Origin: DMER64 sp964600385
Lineage (GTDB): Bacteria > Bacteroidota > Bacteroidia > Bacteroidales > UBA932
DNA length: 64,000 nt
Assembly (NCBI GenBank): GCA_964600385.1
Contig: CAZRJC010000010.1
Location: forward strand, 14,349 to 78,348
Direction: 5' to 3'
Shown: piece after piece, positions 1 through 8,981 of the stretch
Layout: each line of letters opens with the position of its first letter
Numbering within the stretch: the first letter of the stretch is position 1
Program-made: the position numbers and the translations under genes
Notes under the pieces: model-generated
Database searches by the model: none
What the model was told of the DNA's origin: nothing
Seen by the model: the letters and a program-made list of their open reading frames with translations, nothing else

Positions 1-2
1 AG

Positions 3-671
3 GGAACCCGTGTACTGAACACACCGCTTAACCTGGAATGCGGCTTGTACCGGATTGTTTCGGGTGTACGCCTGGCTGACGGAACGGTGCTGGCACGTAT
101 CCGTTCCTTTGAATTGGAAGCTGACAAGCCGCTAACCGTCGAATTGGATTTTGCCCCGTCAGAAAACGAGTTGGTTGCCCTGGCAAAAATGGATGTAGAG
201 TGGCGCTACCAGCCGGCCCCGGACAGCAATAGCAATAGCAACAGCAACAGCAGCAATAGTAGCACCACCACCTCCTCCTCCTCCTCAGCCTCGTCTTGTT
301 CAATCCTGGAAACGGCAGGCAGGAATTTCTTTGTTCTGGCGTTACTTGATCCCACCGGGGAACCTTCCCAGCATTTTATACGCGAGTTCAGCCAGACGGA
401 GTTGAATATTCCCGTTCTGTTCGTTTTCCCCACCCGCTCCGATATGGCATTCTTTTTCAGGCAGAATTACCCTCTGCCGCAGTCCATTCATTACGGATAC
501 GACGGTTTGGGGCAACTGACCACAGGTCTGGAGCAGGCGCTCGAGACAAAGAATCTGAAGCAGATGCTGCCCGCCGTGATTGTGGCGGACAGTTTTGGGA
601 ATATTTATTATAAATCGATTGGGTACCGGATTGGTATTCCGGCACATATCACAGGACTCAAACTCCTTTAA
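3..671 (+). CDS. C-terminal part of a secreted transglutaminase-like protein (partial)
   Basis: The reading frame is open to the left edge (first full codon at base 3), so only the last 222 residues are seen. The segment has a beta-rich stretch with 'SGVRLADGTVLAR' followed by a Ser/Asn/Thr linker (about residues 75-97) and a thioredoxin-like alpha/beta region ('FFVLALLDPTGEPSQH', 'PVLFVFPTRSDM'). This order resembles the C-terminal half of Bacteroidota transglutaminase-domain proteins, where it follows the catalytic domain. The catalytic Cys-His-Asp region would lie outside the window, so the family assignment is an inference from memory of the C-terminal layout. The convergent acyltransferase gene ends 44 bases away. 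Confidence 0.55.
   Translation, partial: GTRVLNTPLNLECGLYRIVSGVRLADGTVLARIRSFELEADKPLTVELDFAPSENELVALAKMDVEWRYQPAPDSNSNSNSNSSNSSTTTSSSSSASSCSILETAGRNFFVLALLDPTGEPSQHFIREFSQTELNIPVLFVFPTRSDMAFFFRQNYPLPQSIHYGYDGLGQLTTGLEQALETKNLKQMLPAVIVADSFGNIYYKSIGYRIGIPAHITGLKLL
225..291 (+). repeat. AGCAAY/TCC microsatellite encoding a Ser/Asn/Thr linker
   Basis: The DNA is a run of AGCAAT, AGCAAC and AGCAGC units followed by ACC and TCC triplets. It stays in frame and encodes a Ser-Asn, Thr and Ser homopolymer-like linker between two folded parts of the partial first gene. Such triplet-based tracts are prone to slippage in whole codons. Confidence 0.85.
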
Positions 672-715
672 GGAACTCGTCCGTAGCCGCGGCAGCGTCC
701 GGCGACCGGCAGCGG

Positions 716-1873
716 TCAGCGAGCAGCAGCTTCCAGCTCCAGGGCGGCTTTCACAGGATTGGCGTAGATACCCAGGTAGATTCCGGAAGCTTTGTCACCC
801 GGATCAGGAACAGTTGTGCCGAGTTTTTCCATGCGGACAAGGAAAGCCTCTTTTTGTTCCGGATTATAAAAATCCTTGAAACGCGAGGTGCCTTCCAGCA
901 GGTCGTATGCCACGTAATTTGAAGGAAAGAGTTTGTAATTGGCAACAATCTTACGGTCGATAATGCGGCACACCTGCGAACAGAAAGCGTTCTTTTCCAG
1001 GGCAGCATACGGTTGCAGATCTTCCCGGGTAATCGGGGACCCTATGTGAATATGCATGTTGCCTTTCCATTGCGTAATGCCTGTAAGAATGCTGTTCAGG
1101 TCTTCGCCCTTGCGTTTCTCATATTCATCTATTTCCATTCTGGCCGCAGTTTCACCTGTCTTCAGGTAATCGCACGGTTCATACTCATAGGAAACGCTTA
1201 CCGGAACAATATGCAATGCTTCATAACCGGCAACCAGATTGTCCTGCGGTCCGCTCATGGAGAACATTTTTACCAGGGCATGATTCGTGCTATCGTTCCC
1301 GTCTTTTGTCCGTCCGCTGCGCTGGGCAATCCAGCACGATTGATTCTCCTGAATTCTTTCACGCATGAAACGGCTCAGAATCATGGAATGGGTAAACAAA
1401 TCGCGCCTGTTACCCTGACGCACCACTTTGAACATTTTATTGGAACGGGCGATATCTTCTGCCAGTCGATTGATAATAAGGTTGTCGCCGTATGTTATAT
1501 AGCTTGTATCCAAACCGTTGCTGACAAGCGCCATCTGTAGCAGCGAGGAATCAAGCACAATATCCCTGTGGTTTGAAATAAAAAGATATCCATTATCAGG
1601 AGTGAGAGGCGATTCAAACCGGAAGGAAAATTTCTCCATGGTACTTTCTATGACGCGGCGGTTGAAATAGTACATCCAATCCAGCTGGAAATCACGAACG
1701 GTCTTTACCTGAAGGATTTTTTCACGGGCCTGAGCCAGTGTCAGTTCGGGAAAAATAAATTGTGCAGCGTAAACAAAATATTCATGCGAGGCCAGGCGTT
1801 CCATGGCCGCAGGGATTTCATTGTCGGTGTAGGGACGCAGTCCGTCAATTATATTGTCAGAAATTGAATCCAA
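716..1873 (-). CDS. PlsC-like acyltransferase (1-acylglycerol-3-phosphate acyltransferase family)
   Basis: This 385-residue protein has the acyltransferase signature 'SNHRDIVLDSSLL' (about residue 100), the Bacteroidota variant of the NHxxxxD motif, with a helical region before it. It probably transfers an acyl chain at the inner face of the membrane. No ATG is available in the right place: a stop codon lies just upstream in frame and the first usable start is TTG at 1873, nine bases after the stop of the preceding gene, so a TTG start is proposed. It is the last gene of an operon with two ketoacyl-synthase-like genes, which suggests that it uses an acyl chain handled by them. Substrate unknown. 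Confidence 0.75.
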   Translation of the reverse strand: MDSISDNIIDGLRPYTDNEIPAAMERLASHEYFVYAAQFIFPELTLAQAREKILQVKTVRDFQLDWMYYFNRRVIESTMEKFSFRFESPLTPDNGYLFISNHRDIVLDSSLLQMALVSNGLDTSYITYGDNLIINRLAEDIARSNKMFKVVRQGNRRDLFTHSMILSRFMRERIQENQSCWIAQRSGRTKDGNDSTNHALVKMFSMSGPQDNLVAGYEALHIVPVSVSYEYEPCDYLKTGETAARMEIDEYEKRKGEDLNSILTGITQWKGNMHIHIGSPITREDLQPYAALEKNAFCSQVCRIIDRKIVANYKLFPSNYVAYDLLEGTSRFKDFYNPEQKEAFLVRMEKLGTTVPDPGDKASGIYLGIYANPVKAALELEAAAR

Positions 1874-1882
1874 GGCGCTTTT

Positions 1883-2527
1883 CTAATAAATTCTAAGCAA
1901 TTCTATAAAGAATCGTTCCTGCCTGAGTTCATAATCCCCGGGCCGGTCGTCCATGGCCTTTTCAACAAGACAGAAAAAGGCCGAGGCATAGTTACCGTAA
2001 CATTCAAGGTATCCCATCAGTAATTGTTTCACATCGGGGTCGGTGGCAAACATGTCGGCTCCCATCCGGTAAAACATTTCGTAATTGAATCCGTCGGAAA
2101 GAAAAATAGACGATTCACCGGTAATATTGTTCCGGAGGGCAATGTCCGCACAAACCGCGTTAGGATGAAGCCGGGAAAAAATCTCCGGATTGGGATTAAA
2201 ATCTACTATATCCTGAATGCTCTGTGCATACATGCTGTCTGCATACAATGTACCTGTTCTGGTATGCAGGATTATCCCCATTTCGGGTTTAGGTGTTATT
2301 GCATCGTGTCCGGCTTTTCTTAAAACAAGTTCTGCCGCCAGTATTCCGAGTTTACTGAAATCGTCCAGACGGTAAAACAGCGGATAATCGCTACGCGTGG
2401 CCTTAAAAAGGTTATCAAATTTCTCGCCCAGTGATTGTCCCTGAATATGGCTTTCAAGATCTTTCTGCCGTTCTCCGTCTAAAACAATGGAATGATCTGA
2501 TATTTTACAATAAGAAATTACCCTCAT
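1883..2527 (-). CDS. Short ketoacyl-synthase-like (thiolase-fold half) protein, probably non-catalytic
   Basis: At 214 residues this is about half a normal beta-ketoacyl synthase. The central part ('YRLDDFSKLGILAAELVLRKAG', then 'MGIILHTRTGTLYADS' and 'FSRLHPNAVCADIALRN') follows the N-terminal half of a FabF/KS fold, like the Ketoacyl-synt_2 family. The nucleophile elbow position ('GESSIFLSDGFNYE') has no cysteine, so condensing activity is not expected. It lies 3 bases downstream of another KS-like gene and 9 bases upstream of an acyltransferase. A structural or chain-length-factor-like partner role is inferred from this context only. Confidence 0.55.
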   Translation of the reverse strand: MRVISYCKISDHSIVLDGERQKDLESHIQGQSLGEKFDNLFKATRSDYPLFYRLDDFSKLGILAAELVLRKAGHDAITPKPEMGIILHTRTGTLYADSMYAQSIQDIVDFNPNPEIFSRLHPNAVCADIALRNNITGESSIFLSDGFNYEMFYRMGADMFATDPDVKQLLMGYLECYGNYASAFFCLVEKAMDDRPGDYELRQERFFIELLRIY

Positions 2528-2530
2528 AGT

Positions 2531-3724
2531 CTAGTTCTTAGTTCTGGAATATACAACGGCTCCGTTCATGCCGGCTACACCTGACGCTATCTTCAGAAAG
2601 CTGTTCTTTTTGGATGTGCCTGTTTGGGTGGCCATTTTCATTTTTCCCGTATAACCGGGTTTCGAAAATCCAAGGGTAGGAAGGATTTCCCCAAATTCCA
2701 GCGCTTTGCATGACAAAATGGTATCTGCCAGTCCCGTGGCGTTAAAACAATGGCCATAATTTGCTTCAAAGCAATTAACCGGCACCCTGGAAAGTCCGGA
2801 TTTCTGAATGGCAATGGAATTCATTTCATCGTAACCCGGGACGAGTAATCCCTGCGAGTTAACAAAGGCAAGATCCATTACCGATACACTCTTCATGACT
2901 TTCCTGATGGCACGCTGCAAACCTTCGCCGGTGGGAGAAGGAGCCATGTAATCGTAGGCATCGCAGGTCACGCTGCCTGCCCTGAAAGCTATGTTCGAAG
3001 GGAAATCCACTTCTTTTTTATCCTGTTTGTAAGCTTTTTCACTGGCAAATATCATACAGGCGGCTAATTCTCCAATGTTTCCCCTGTCTCTTGACTTATC
3101 GTAGGGTCTGACATGATCGTCGGAAAGAAAACCCACTGCCTTCATTCCCGATAAGGTGAATAAACTGCATAATTCCGCCGCAATAACTACCGCATAATCA
3201 TACAAATCCGATGCATTGAGTATCCGGTCTGCCAGCAATTGGGCCTGAACTCCTCCAAGAGAAGATCCGGTGAGTACAATGGGTTTTCCCTGTATCATCA
3301 GTTCATCCATCATCTTCTGTGCCAGATGCCAGGGATACAACCGGGTTTCGCTGAAATCGGACGTAAGGTTGTCGTACGAATCTATATTTCCTTTTGTAGT
3401 GCAGAAAATATAGGCTACCCGCTTGCTGCTGAAAAGGCGCGTCTTGTGGAATTCAGTCAAAGAATTGGTTACAGCCGATTCAAACACGGCAGATATGGCT
3501 TGCCGGAACCTCGAGATGGTATGGGTGCGGGCGCCGCAATAGGGAGCAGCGTATTCTTCAAGCAAACGCGGGTTAAGCAGCGAAGCTGTATAAGGGAAAG
3601 GGACTCCTCTGAATCCTGCGGGAAAAGATTTAAGACCCGTCGATCCGGATTTAACGGCATCATAATTATCCAGGGTGGTTGACCCCAGAGGCGAAATAAT
3701 CCCGTCACCAATTTTGTACATCAT
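2531..3724 (-). CDS. Beta-ketoacyl-synthase-family protein with altered catalytic triad
   Basis: The 397-residue protein aligns by motif to the whole of a beta-ketoacyl-ACP synthase. The nucleophile region reads 'LTGSSLGGVQAQ' where active enzymes have A-C-S/A-T-G, so Cys is replaced by Ser. The first active-site His region reads 'VNSQGLLVPGYDE' instead of NaHGTGTxxND, so His is replaced by Gln. The second His is kept in 'NYGHCFNATGLAD'. 'VRPYDKSRDRGNIGELAA' corresponds to the conserved RPFDxxRDGFxxGEGA stretch. Two of three catalytic residues are therefore changed. First gene of a three-gene operon with its own TAnnTTTG box. Two ATG codons overlap at the start; the first is used here. Confidence 0.7.
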   Translation of the reverse strand: MMYKIGDGIISPLGSTTLDNYDAVKSGSTGLKSFPAGFRGVPFPYTASLLNPRLLEEYAAPYCGARTHTISRFRQAISAVFESAVTNSLTEFHKTRLFSSKRVAYIFCTTKGNIDSYDNLTSDFSETRLYPWHLAQKMMDELMIQGKPIVLTGSSLGGVQAQLLADRILNASDLYDYAVVIAAELCSLFTLSGMKAVGFLSDDHVRPYDKSRDRGNIGELAACMIFASEKAYKQDKKEVDFPSNIAFRAGSVTCDAYDYMAPSPTGEGLQRAIRKVMKSVSVMDLAFVNSQGLLVPGYDEMNSIAIQKSGLSRVPVNCFEANYGHCFNATGLADTILSCKALEFGEILPTLGFSKPGYTGKMKMATQTGTSKKNSFLKIASGVAGMNGAVVYSRTKN

Positions 3725-3734
3725 AATAAGTCTG

Positions 3735-3742
3735 CAAATTTA
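3735..3742 (-). promoter_or_regulatory. -7 box for the ketoacyl-synthase-like operon
   Basis: On the minus strand the sequence is TAAATTTG, matching the Bacteroidota -7 consensus TAnnTTTG, 10 bases before the ATG at 3724. It is divergent from the patatin promoter at 3763. Confidence 0.5.
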
Positions 3743-3762
3743 GCAATATTTCCAAAATGTCA

Positions 3763-3770
3763 TATTTTTG
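3763..3770 (+). promoter_or_regulatory. -7 box for the patatin-like gene
   Basis: TATTTTTG matches TAnnTTTG and lies 16 bases before the ATG at 3787. An upstream in-frame ATG at 3757 would lie before the predicted transcript start, which supports the start at 3787. Confidence 0.5.
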
Positions 3771-3786
3771 TAGAAAATACCCCAAA

Positions 3787-6075
3787 ATGAGAAAAATGAT
3801 AGTTTTAGGAGTTCTCCTCCTGACCTGCCTGCCTGTTTTAGCCGGAACCGTATCACAAAGTGACGAGGCAAACGACACCTCTCCACGGAGAAAAACGGTG
3901 GGACTGGTTCTGAGCGGAGGAGGAGCCAAGGGCGTAGCTCATATTGGTGTTATTAAAGTACTTGAAGAGGCCGGGATTCCTATTGATTATATTGCAGGAA
4001 CCAGTATGGGAGCCATTGTGGGAGGTCTTTATTCCCTGGGATTCAGCCCAAAAGCCATGGACAGTCTCATGCGTTCACAGGACTGGCTCGCCCTGCTGGG
4101 AAATAAAATTTCCCGCGATAATAAATTTTTCACAGAGAAGGAGGTCTCGGACAGAACGCTCATTACGGTTCCGTTCGACAAAGACCGGTTTTATATTTCA
4201 ACGGGACTTCTTTCGGGGAGTGCGGTTATGGACATGCTCACCGAGTTCACCATTGGGTATCACAATATGACAACCTTCGACAGCCTTCCCATTCCTTTTG
4301 CCTGCGTGGCATATGATCTGCTTTCGGGCACCGAGGTGGTAATGCGTGAAGGAAGTCTTCCGCTGGCCATCCGTGCCAGCATGTCTATTCCGGGAGCTTT
4401 TTCCACTGTTGAGAGAGAAGGCAGGATTCTCGTGGACGGCGGGGTAATCAACAATTTTCCCGTAGATGTGGTCAAGAGCATGGGAGCCGACCTGGTCATT
4501 GGTGTAGACCTGAGTCTGCTCACCGATAAAGAAACTACAGTTGTTCAGGAAGAATTAAAGGAAGCAGACCGCAACAGTCTCCCATATATTGTAAATCACC
4601 TGATGGAAAGTCTTGGAAAAGAGACCCGCATGCGGAATAAAGAAATGACCGACGTTTACATGCATCCTGACACCAGTCCTTATAATACGGCCAGCTTCAC
4701 AAGTACGGCCGTCGATTCACTGCTTGTCCGGGGAGAACGGGTTGCACGGGAGAACTGGGATGCCATTATGGCTTTCAAGGAAAGAATCGGTATTTCTTCT
4801 GAAGAGGATTATAAGTTTCCTCCAAACAGGAAGCCTGGAACCGACGTGCCTATTCCAGACAGCCTTAAGATTGGAGAAATCTATTTTCAGGGACTCACTT
4901 CTCTGAACGAGAAGAACTTGCGCCGGATGCTCCGTTTCAGGGAATATACGGTTGTGGGTGTAAAGGAGATACAGTCTGCATTGGAACGTCTCAAAGGGAC
5001 CGGCAGTCTTGCCTCCATCTCCTATTCAATGTCTGAGTACAAGGGGTGGAACGACATTACCTTTACCTGTACCGAACGTGTACTTAGCGCCATAAGCCTG
5101 GGGGTGCGTTTCGACACCAGGGACATAGCCTCGGGCTACCTGAACGGAGTTCTTGCTCCCAAAAATCTCAGGGGCGGCATGCTGGAGGTTACCGGAAGGC
5201 TTTCAACCAATCCGTATGTGAATGTGGGATTCTACTACCAGGATGCCTGGCTGGGACGCTTCGGGCTTTCTTATCGCTACCGTTACGGAAACATGAATAT
5301 GTATACCGGAGGCGATACCACCATGAGAAATGTACGTTTTCACCTGAGCACCGTAAATCTGGACATAGCCAACTTTTATTACAGGAATTTCAATTTTTAT
5401 CTGGGAGCGCGTTTTGACTATGTCATCTCACAAAGGTATATAATGGCCACAGAAAGTTTCACGCGCAAAAAATTGTCGGAAGATCTCATAAGTTTCCGTT
5501 CCGGAGTGAATTACGACAGCTATGACAACGCGTATTATCCTCACAGCGGCACCCAGTTCCATGCGGAATTCGCACTTTTCACGGACGATTTCTCACATTA
5601 TAAAGGAGGAAAACCTTTTTCATCCTATACCACAACAGTATCGGTAGCCATACCCGCTACGGAACGGCTTACGTTAGTACCGGCTTTTTACGGACGTTTT
5701 ATGTTTGGGGATGAATTTTCCTTTATATACCAGAATTACGCGGGCGGAAATATCACATCACACTATATGGATTTTCAGATGCCGTTCTACGGGTCAAAAC
5801 CCACAGAAGTGATGGACAACAAATACCTGTCAACTGCTTTCACCGCCCGGTACAGGATGGGTAAATACCATTATATATGGGCTGTTGCCAATGTGGCCAG
5901 AGTCAGCCATACGGTACTTGATCTCATTGACTGGAACAAAGGAATGAATAAACTGGGGGCTGCACTGGGTTATTCATTCAACAGTCCGCTGGGACCGATA
6001 GATGTCATGCTTGAGTACGGCCTGCACCCGGGTAGTAAATACGGGTTCTATATCAATTTTGGGAAGCATTTTTAA
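3787..6075 (+). CDS. Patatin-like phospholipase with C-terminal Omp85/BamA-type barrel
   Basis: From the ATG at 3787 the protein has 762 residues and begins with a clear signal peptide ('MRKMIVLGVLLLTCLPVLAG'). An in-frame ATG at 3757 would add a charged leader, so the later start is chosen. The patatin catalytic features are complete: the Gly-rich oxyanion loop GGGAKG (residues 44-49), the nucleophile GTSMG with Ser73, and the Asp of DGG at 217. After a POTRA-like segment ('SLKIGEIYFQGLTSLNEKNLRRML') the second half is beta-barrel-like and ends in 'FYINFGKHF' with a terminal aromatic. This is the architecture of PlpD-type phospholipases (type Vd secretion). It acts at the outer membrane or outside the cell. 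The end overlaps the convergent CorC-type gene by 23 bases. Confidence 0.88.
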   Translation: MRKMIVLGVLLLTCLPVLAGTVSQSDEANDTSPRRKTVGLVLSGGGAKGVAHIGVIKVLEEAGIPIDYIAGTSMGAIVGGLYSLGFSPKAMDSLMRSQDWLALLGNKISRDNKFFTEKEVSDRTLITVPFDKDRFYISTGLLSGSAVMDMLTEFTIGYHNMTTFDSLPIPFACVAYDLLSGTEVVMREGSLPLAIRASMSIPGAFSTVEREGRILVDGGVINNFPVDVVKSMGADLVIGVDLSLLTDKETTVVQEELKEADRNSLPYIVNHLMESLGKETRMRNKEMTDVYMHPDTSPYNTASFTSTAVDSLLVRGERVARENWDAIMAFKERIGISSEEDYKFPPNRKPGTDVPIPDSLKIGEIYFQGLTSLNEKNLRRMLRFREYTVVGVKEIQSALERLKGTGSLASISYSMSEYKGWNDITFTCTERVLSAISLGVRFDTRDIASGYLNGVLAPKNLRGGMLEVTGRLSTNPYVNVGFYYQDAWLGRFGLSYRYRYGNMNMYTGGDTTMRNVRFHLSTVNLDIANFYYRNFNFYLGARFDYVISQRYIMATESFTRKKLSEDLISFRSGVNYDSYDNAYYPHSGTQFHAEFALFTDDFSHYKGGKPFSSYTTTVSVAIPATERLTLVPAFYGRFMFGDEFSFIYQNYAGGNITSHYMDFQMPFYGSKPTEVMDNKYLSTAFTARYRMGKYHYIWAVANVARVSHTVLDLIDWNKGMNKLGAALGYSFNSPLGPIDVMLEYGLHPGSKYGFYINFGKHF

Positions 6076-7282
6076 CCTGGTTGACAAGAACCTTGTCTAT
6101 CCTGGCCATGTCCATATCAATGATTTCCATTGAAAATCCATGCCATTCCAGTTTTTCCCCGGTGACAGGAACATGTTCCAGTTCGTCCAGGATAAGCCCG
6201 CTCAGGGTGTTGTAATCATATACGGCAGCCAGTTCTTCCATGTCAAAATATTGCAGGAAATCATAGAAATCGCACTGCCCGTCAATCAGGAATGATCCGT
6301 CCTCGCGCGGAATAATAGCGTGATCTTCCAGATTTTCAGGAAGTTCTCCAATAAGAGCTTCCATAATATCTGAATGGGTAACCATCCCTTCTATGCTTCC
6401 GAACTCATCGGTTACGAGTGCATACTTGCTGTATGTGCGGCGGATCTGTTCCACGGCCGAATAGACGCTCAGGTTTTCGGGCAGGAAAAGCGGTTTGTGT
6501 ATTACCGAGCGCAGATCGAATCCGGGTTTGTCAATTTTACCAAAAAGGTCTTTCATTGATACTACCCCAAGCAACTGATCCAGTTGTCCATCGGCAACGG
6601 GATAAACACCGTGCAGGTTTTCCTGGATGGTAACAATAATCGTTTCCAGTGGTTCGTTAATGTCTATCCATACCAGATCGCTGCGGTGGGTCATTATCGA
6701 GTCAACGGTACGGTCACCCAGGTTGAATACGCGTTCCACCATTTCCTGTTCAACATCCTTGATTTCTCCGTCTTCGCGGCCTTCTTCAATGAGTGCCTTA
6801 ATCTCTTCTTCGGTGACTTTTGCCTCGGACAGATTTCCCAACCCCAGCAAGTGCATCACACCCGTAGTACTTTTTGAGAGCAACCATACAATGGGGTACG
6901 TAATGGTACGCAGAAAACGCATAAAGCCGGACATGGCCCGGGCCACTTTATCCGGCACAACCATACCCAGCCTTTTGGGAACCAATTCTCCAAGCACCAG
7001 AGTAAGATAAGTAACCACCGAAACAATCAGTACAGTGGCTATCCCGACGGAATAGGGAGCCAGCGGTTTCCATTTGGCAAGTACCAGCGCCAGATCATCT
7101 GCAAGCGCCTTCCCGGAGAAAAGACCTGTGAGAATGGATATGAGCGTTATTCCTATCTGAATGGTGGAAAGAAAACGGTCATCCGCTTCGTTTTTATACT
7201 TGCGGGAAGACACAAAGGCCATCTCGGTCATGGACAGAAGGCCGTTGAGAAGTATAAGCAGCAGAATAATAACTATTTCCAT
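6053..7282 (-). CDS. Hemolysin/CorC-family transporter (CNNM + CBS + CorC_HlyC)
   Basis: This is a 409-residue protein with the standard order of the HlyC/CorC family. It has an N-terminal CNNM/DUF21 membrane domain (about residues 1-170, with 'VLGELVPKRLG'). Two CBS domains follow ('SIMTHRSDLVWID' near 195; 'YSKYALVTDEFGSIEGMVTHSDIME' near 280). A C-terminal CorC_HlyC transporter-associated domain ends the protein. Family members act in divalent cation (Mg2+/Co2+) export or homeostasis; some Bacteroidota copies are named GldE, but no gliding context is seen here. Its start overlaps the end of the DedA gene by 10 bases, so the two are translationally linked. Confidence 0.88.
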   Translation of the reverse strand: MEIVIILLLILLNGLLSMTEMAFVSSRKYKNEADDRFLSTIQIGITLISILTGLFSGKALADDLALVLAKWKPLAPYSVGIATVLIVSVVTYLTLVLGELVPKRLGMVVPDKVARAMSGFMRFLRTITYPIVWLLSKSTTGVMHLLGLGNLSEAKVTEEEIKALIEEGREDGEIKDVEQEMVERVFNLGDRTVDSIMTHRSDLVWIDINEPLETIIVTIQENLHGVYPVADGQLDQLLGVVSMKDLFGKIDKPGFDLRSVIHKPLFLPENLSVYSAVEQIRRTYSKYALVTDEFGSIEGMVTHSDIMEALIGELPENLEDHAIIPREDGSFLIDGQCDFYDFLQYFDMEELAAVYDYNTLSGLILDELEHVPVTGEKLEWHGFSMEIIDMDMARIDKVLVNQVKNASQN

Positions 7283-7896
7283 ATCATTTTATAAATAATG
7301 TACAGTAGTGCAAGCACTCCTATGCCAATGCAGATCCAGGAAATCTGGGTGGCATACAAAGAGACCTGTTCCATCAGGTGCTCTTTGTCCACCACACTGT
7401 GAAGGTAATAGCCCAAAGCCGCAAGGACCGAGTTCCACAAAGTTGCCCCAATAGCTGTATAGAGCACAAAATGACCCAGAGGCATTCTGGCCAGACCGGC
7501 AGGTATTGAGATGACCTGGCGTACAGCAGGTACAAGCCTTCCTATTAGGGTGGACAGGGCTCCATACTTGACAAAGTAACTCTCGGCCTTCATGATCTGT
7601 CCTTCACTGAGCAACAAGGCATGCCCCAACCTCGAATTAACGAATTTATATACCAGTGCGCGACCAACCCAAATGGCCAGGCCGTAGTTGATAAGAGCCC
7701 CGCAGATGGCTCCGGCGGTAGCAGAAAGAACAACCAGAAACACATTAAGTTCCCCGGCTGCTGCCAGATAGGCTGCCGGCGGTACTACTATTTCCGATGG
7801 AAAAGGAATGAATGAGCTCTCAATAGTCATCAGGAGCGCAACAGTCCAGTAATTCAGGTGCTCAAGTGCCCATTGTATAAATGAAAGTGATTCCAT
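7273..7896 (-). CDS. DedA-family membrane protein
   Basis: This 207-residue protein has several membrane segments and the DedA/SNARE-associated signatures: 'FIPFPSEIVVPPAAYLAA' near residue 31 and 'GRLVPAVRQVISIPAGLARM', the conserved basic F/GRxxPxxR element. DedA proteins help maintain membrane physiology, some as undecaprenyl-phosphate or phospholipid translocases. The proposed ATG at 7896 lies inside the end of the upstream threonine-synthase-like gene (43-base overlap) and the stop overlaps the CorC-like gene, so the gene is in a tight minus-strand operon. Confidence 0.88.
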   Translation of the reverse strand: MESLSFIQWALEHLNYWTVALLMTIESSFIPFPSEIVVPPAAYLAAAGELNVFLVVLSATAGAICGALINYGLAIWVGRALVYKFVNSRLGHALLLSEGQIMKAESYFVKYGALSTLIGRLVPAVRQVISIPAGLARMPLGHFVLYTAIGATLWNSVLAALGYYLHSVVDKEHLMEQVSLYATQISWICIGIGVLALLYIIYKMIWK

Positions 7897-8978
7897 GCTT
7901 TCAACCCGTTGCCGGTTAAAGATACGACAACTTTTTTGTTTTTATTAATTATACCAATATAATGTTCCAGTGCGGCAATGGCTGCGGCAGATGTGGGTTC
8001 AATAAACACTCCCTGCAGGGCGGCTTCTTTCATGGCGCGCAATATCTGTTCATCTTCCACTGTTACAAAATCACCTTCTGTCTCCAGGACGGCGTTGACT
8101 ATTTGTTTCAATCTTACCGGACGGTGTATGGCAATGCCTTCCGCAATGGAGGGATTATTTGCCGATACAGGCGTTTCGCGGCCTTCTGTGTAATCTTTCA
8201 GCGGAGCGCATTTATTGCTCTGAACCGCCATCAACCGGGGCATCCGGTCAATAATACCGGCTCTTTTCATTTCTTTGAGGCCCAGGTACGCGCCCAGGAT
8301 CTGTGATCCGCTGCCCACAGGCAAAAAGAAGTAGTCCGGGGCTTCCCAGTTCAACTGTTCAACAACCTCATAAATCACCGTTTTGTTTCCATGAAGAAAA
8401 TACGGATTCCAGGCATGAGCAGCGTAATAGCTCCGGGTCGCTCCATCAATGGCAGCATTGGCGCAATCAATGCGGTTACCTTCAATCAGATGTAATGTGG
8501 CTCCATAAGCTTTTACCTGCAGGGCTTTTCCCGAAGAATTGCCGGCGGGCATATAGATATTGGCCTTAATGCCTGCTCTGGCACAATAAGCTGCTATGGC
8601 GGCAGCAGCATTGCCCGACGAATCCTCTACAATCTCTTTGAGCCCCAACTCCCTGCATCTGTTTATCATTACTGACGCTCCGCGATCCTTGAAGGAACCC
8701 GTTGGCAACAGACAATCCATCTTTCCGAGGAAAGAGATGCCACAGTATTCCATATTCACCATGGGGGTACATCCCTCACCGTAAGTAACAGCCTCATGGA
8801 TATTATCAAGAGGTAGTACCTGTGCATAACGGGTAAGCGTTGCTGTACCGCTCAGGCGTGACCTGTCAAGTACGGGCATGTATTCAAGATCCAGATAACT
8901 TCCGCACTTACAGCGCCATACAGGAATATTTGATGCATAGCGGGTCCCGCATGAAGAGCATACTAACTGACAGTCCAT
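7854..8978 (-). CDS. Threonine-synthase-family PLP enzyme with zinc-ribbon N-terminus
   Basis: The 374-residue protein starts with a Cys pair zinc-ribbon ('CSSCG' and 'WRCKCG', residues 8-27) as in many threonine synthases of the archaeal/ThrC type. The PLP lysine is in 'PTGSFKDRGAS' (near 92), the phosphate-binding loop is 'PVGSGSQILGAYLG', and the end has 'SLTGNGLK'. Threonine synthase turns O-phosphohomoserine into threonine. It is not next to other thr genes, and Bacteroidota often carry another ThrC in a thrABC operon, so a related beta-replacement reaction is possible. It is 3 bases downstream of the dicarboxylate symporter gene. Confidence 0.75.
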   Translation of the reverse strand: MDCQLVCSSCGTRYASNIPVWRCKCGSYLDLEYMPVLDRSRLSGTATLTRYAQVLPLDNIHEAVTYGEGCTPMVNMEYCGISFLGKMDCLLPTGSFKDRGASVMINRCRELGLKEIVEDSSGNAAAAIAAYCARAGIKANIYMPAGNSSGKALQVKAYGATLHLIEGNRIDCANAAIDGATRSYYAAHAWNPYFLHGNKTVIYEVVEQLNWEAPDYFFLPVGSGSQILGAYLGLKEMKRAGIIDRMPRLMAVQSNKCAPLKDYTEGRETPVSANNPSIAEGIAIHRPVRLKQIVNAVLETEGDFVTVEDEQILRAMKEAALQGVFIEPTSAAAIAALEHYIGIINKNKKVVVSLTGNGLKAWNHFHLYNGHLST

Positions 8979-8981
8979 GGC

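Noticed and set aside
1013..1540. 175-residue plus-strand open frame inside the acyltransferase gene
   Set aside because: Antisense to a gene with a clear acyltransferase motif; composition is not protein-like and no start signals are seen.
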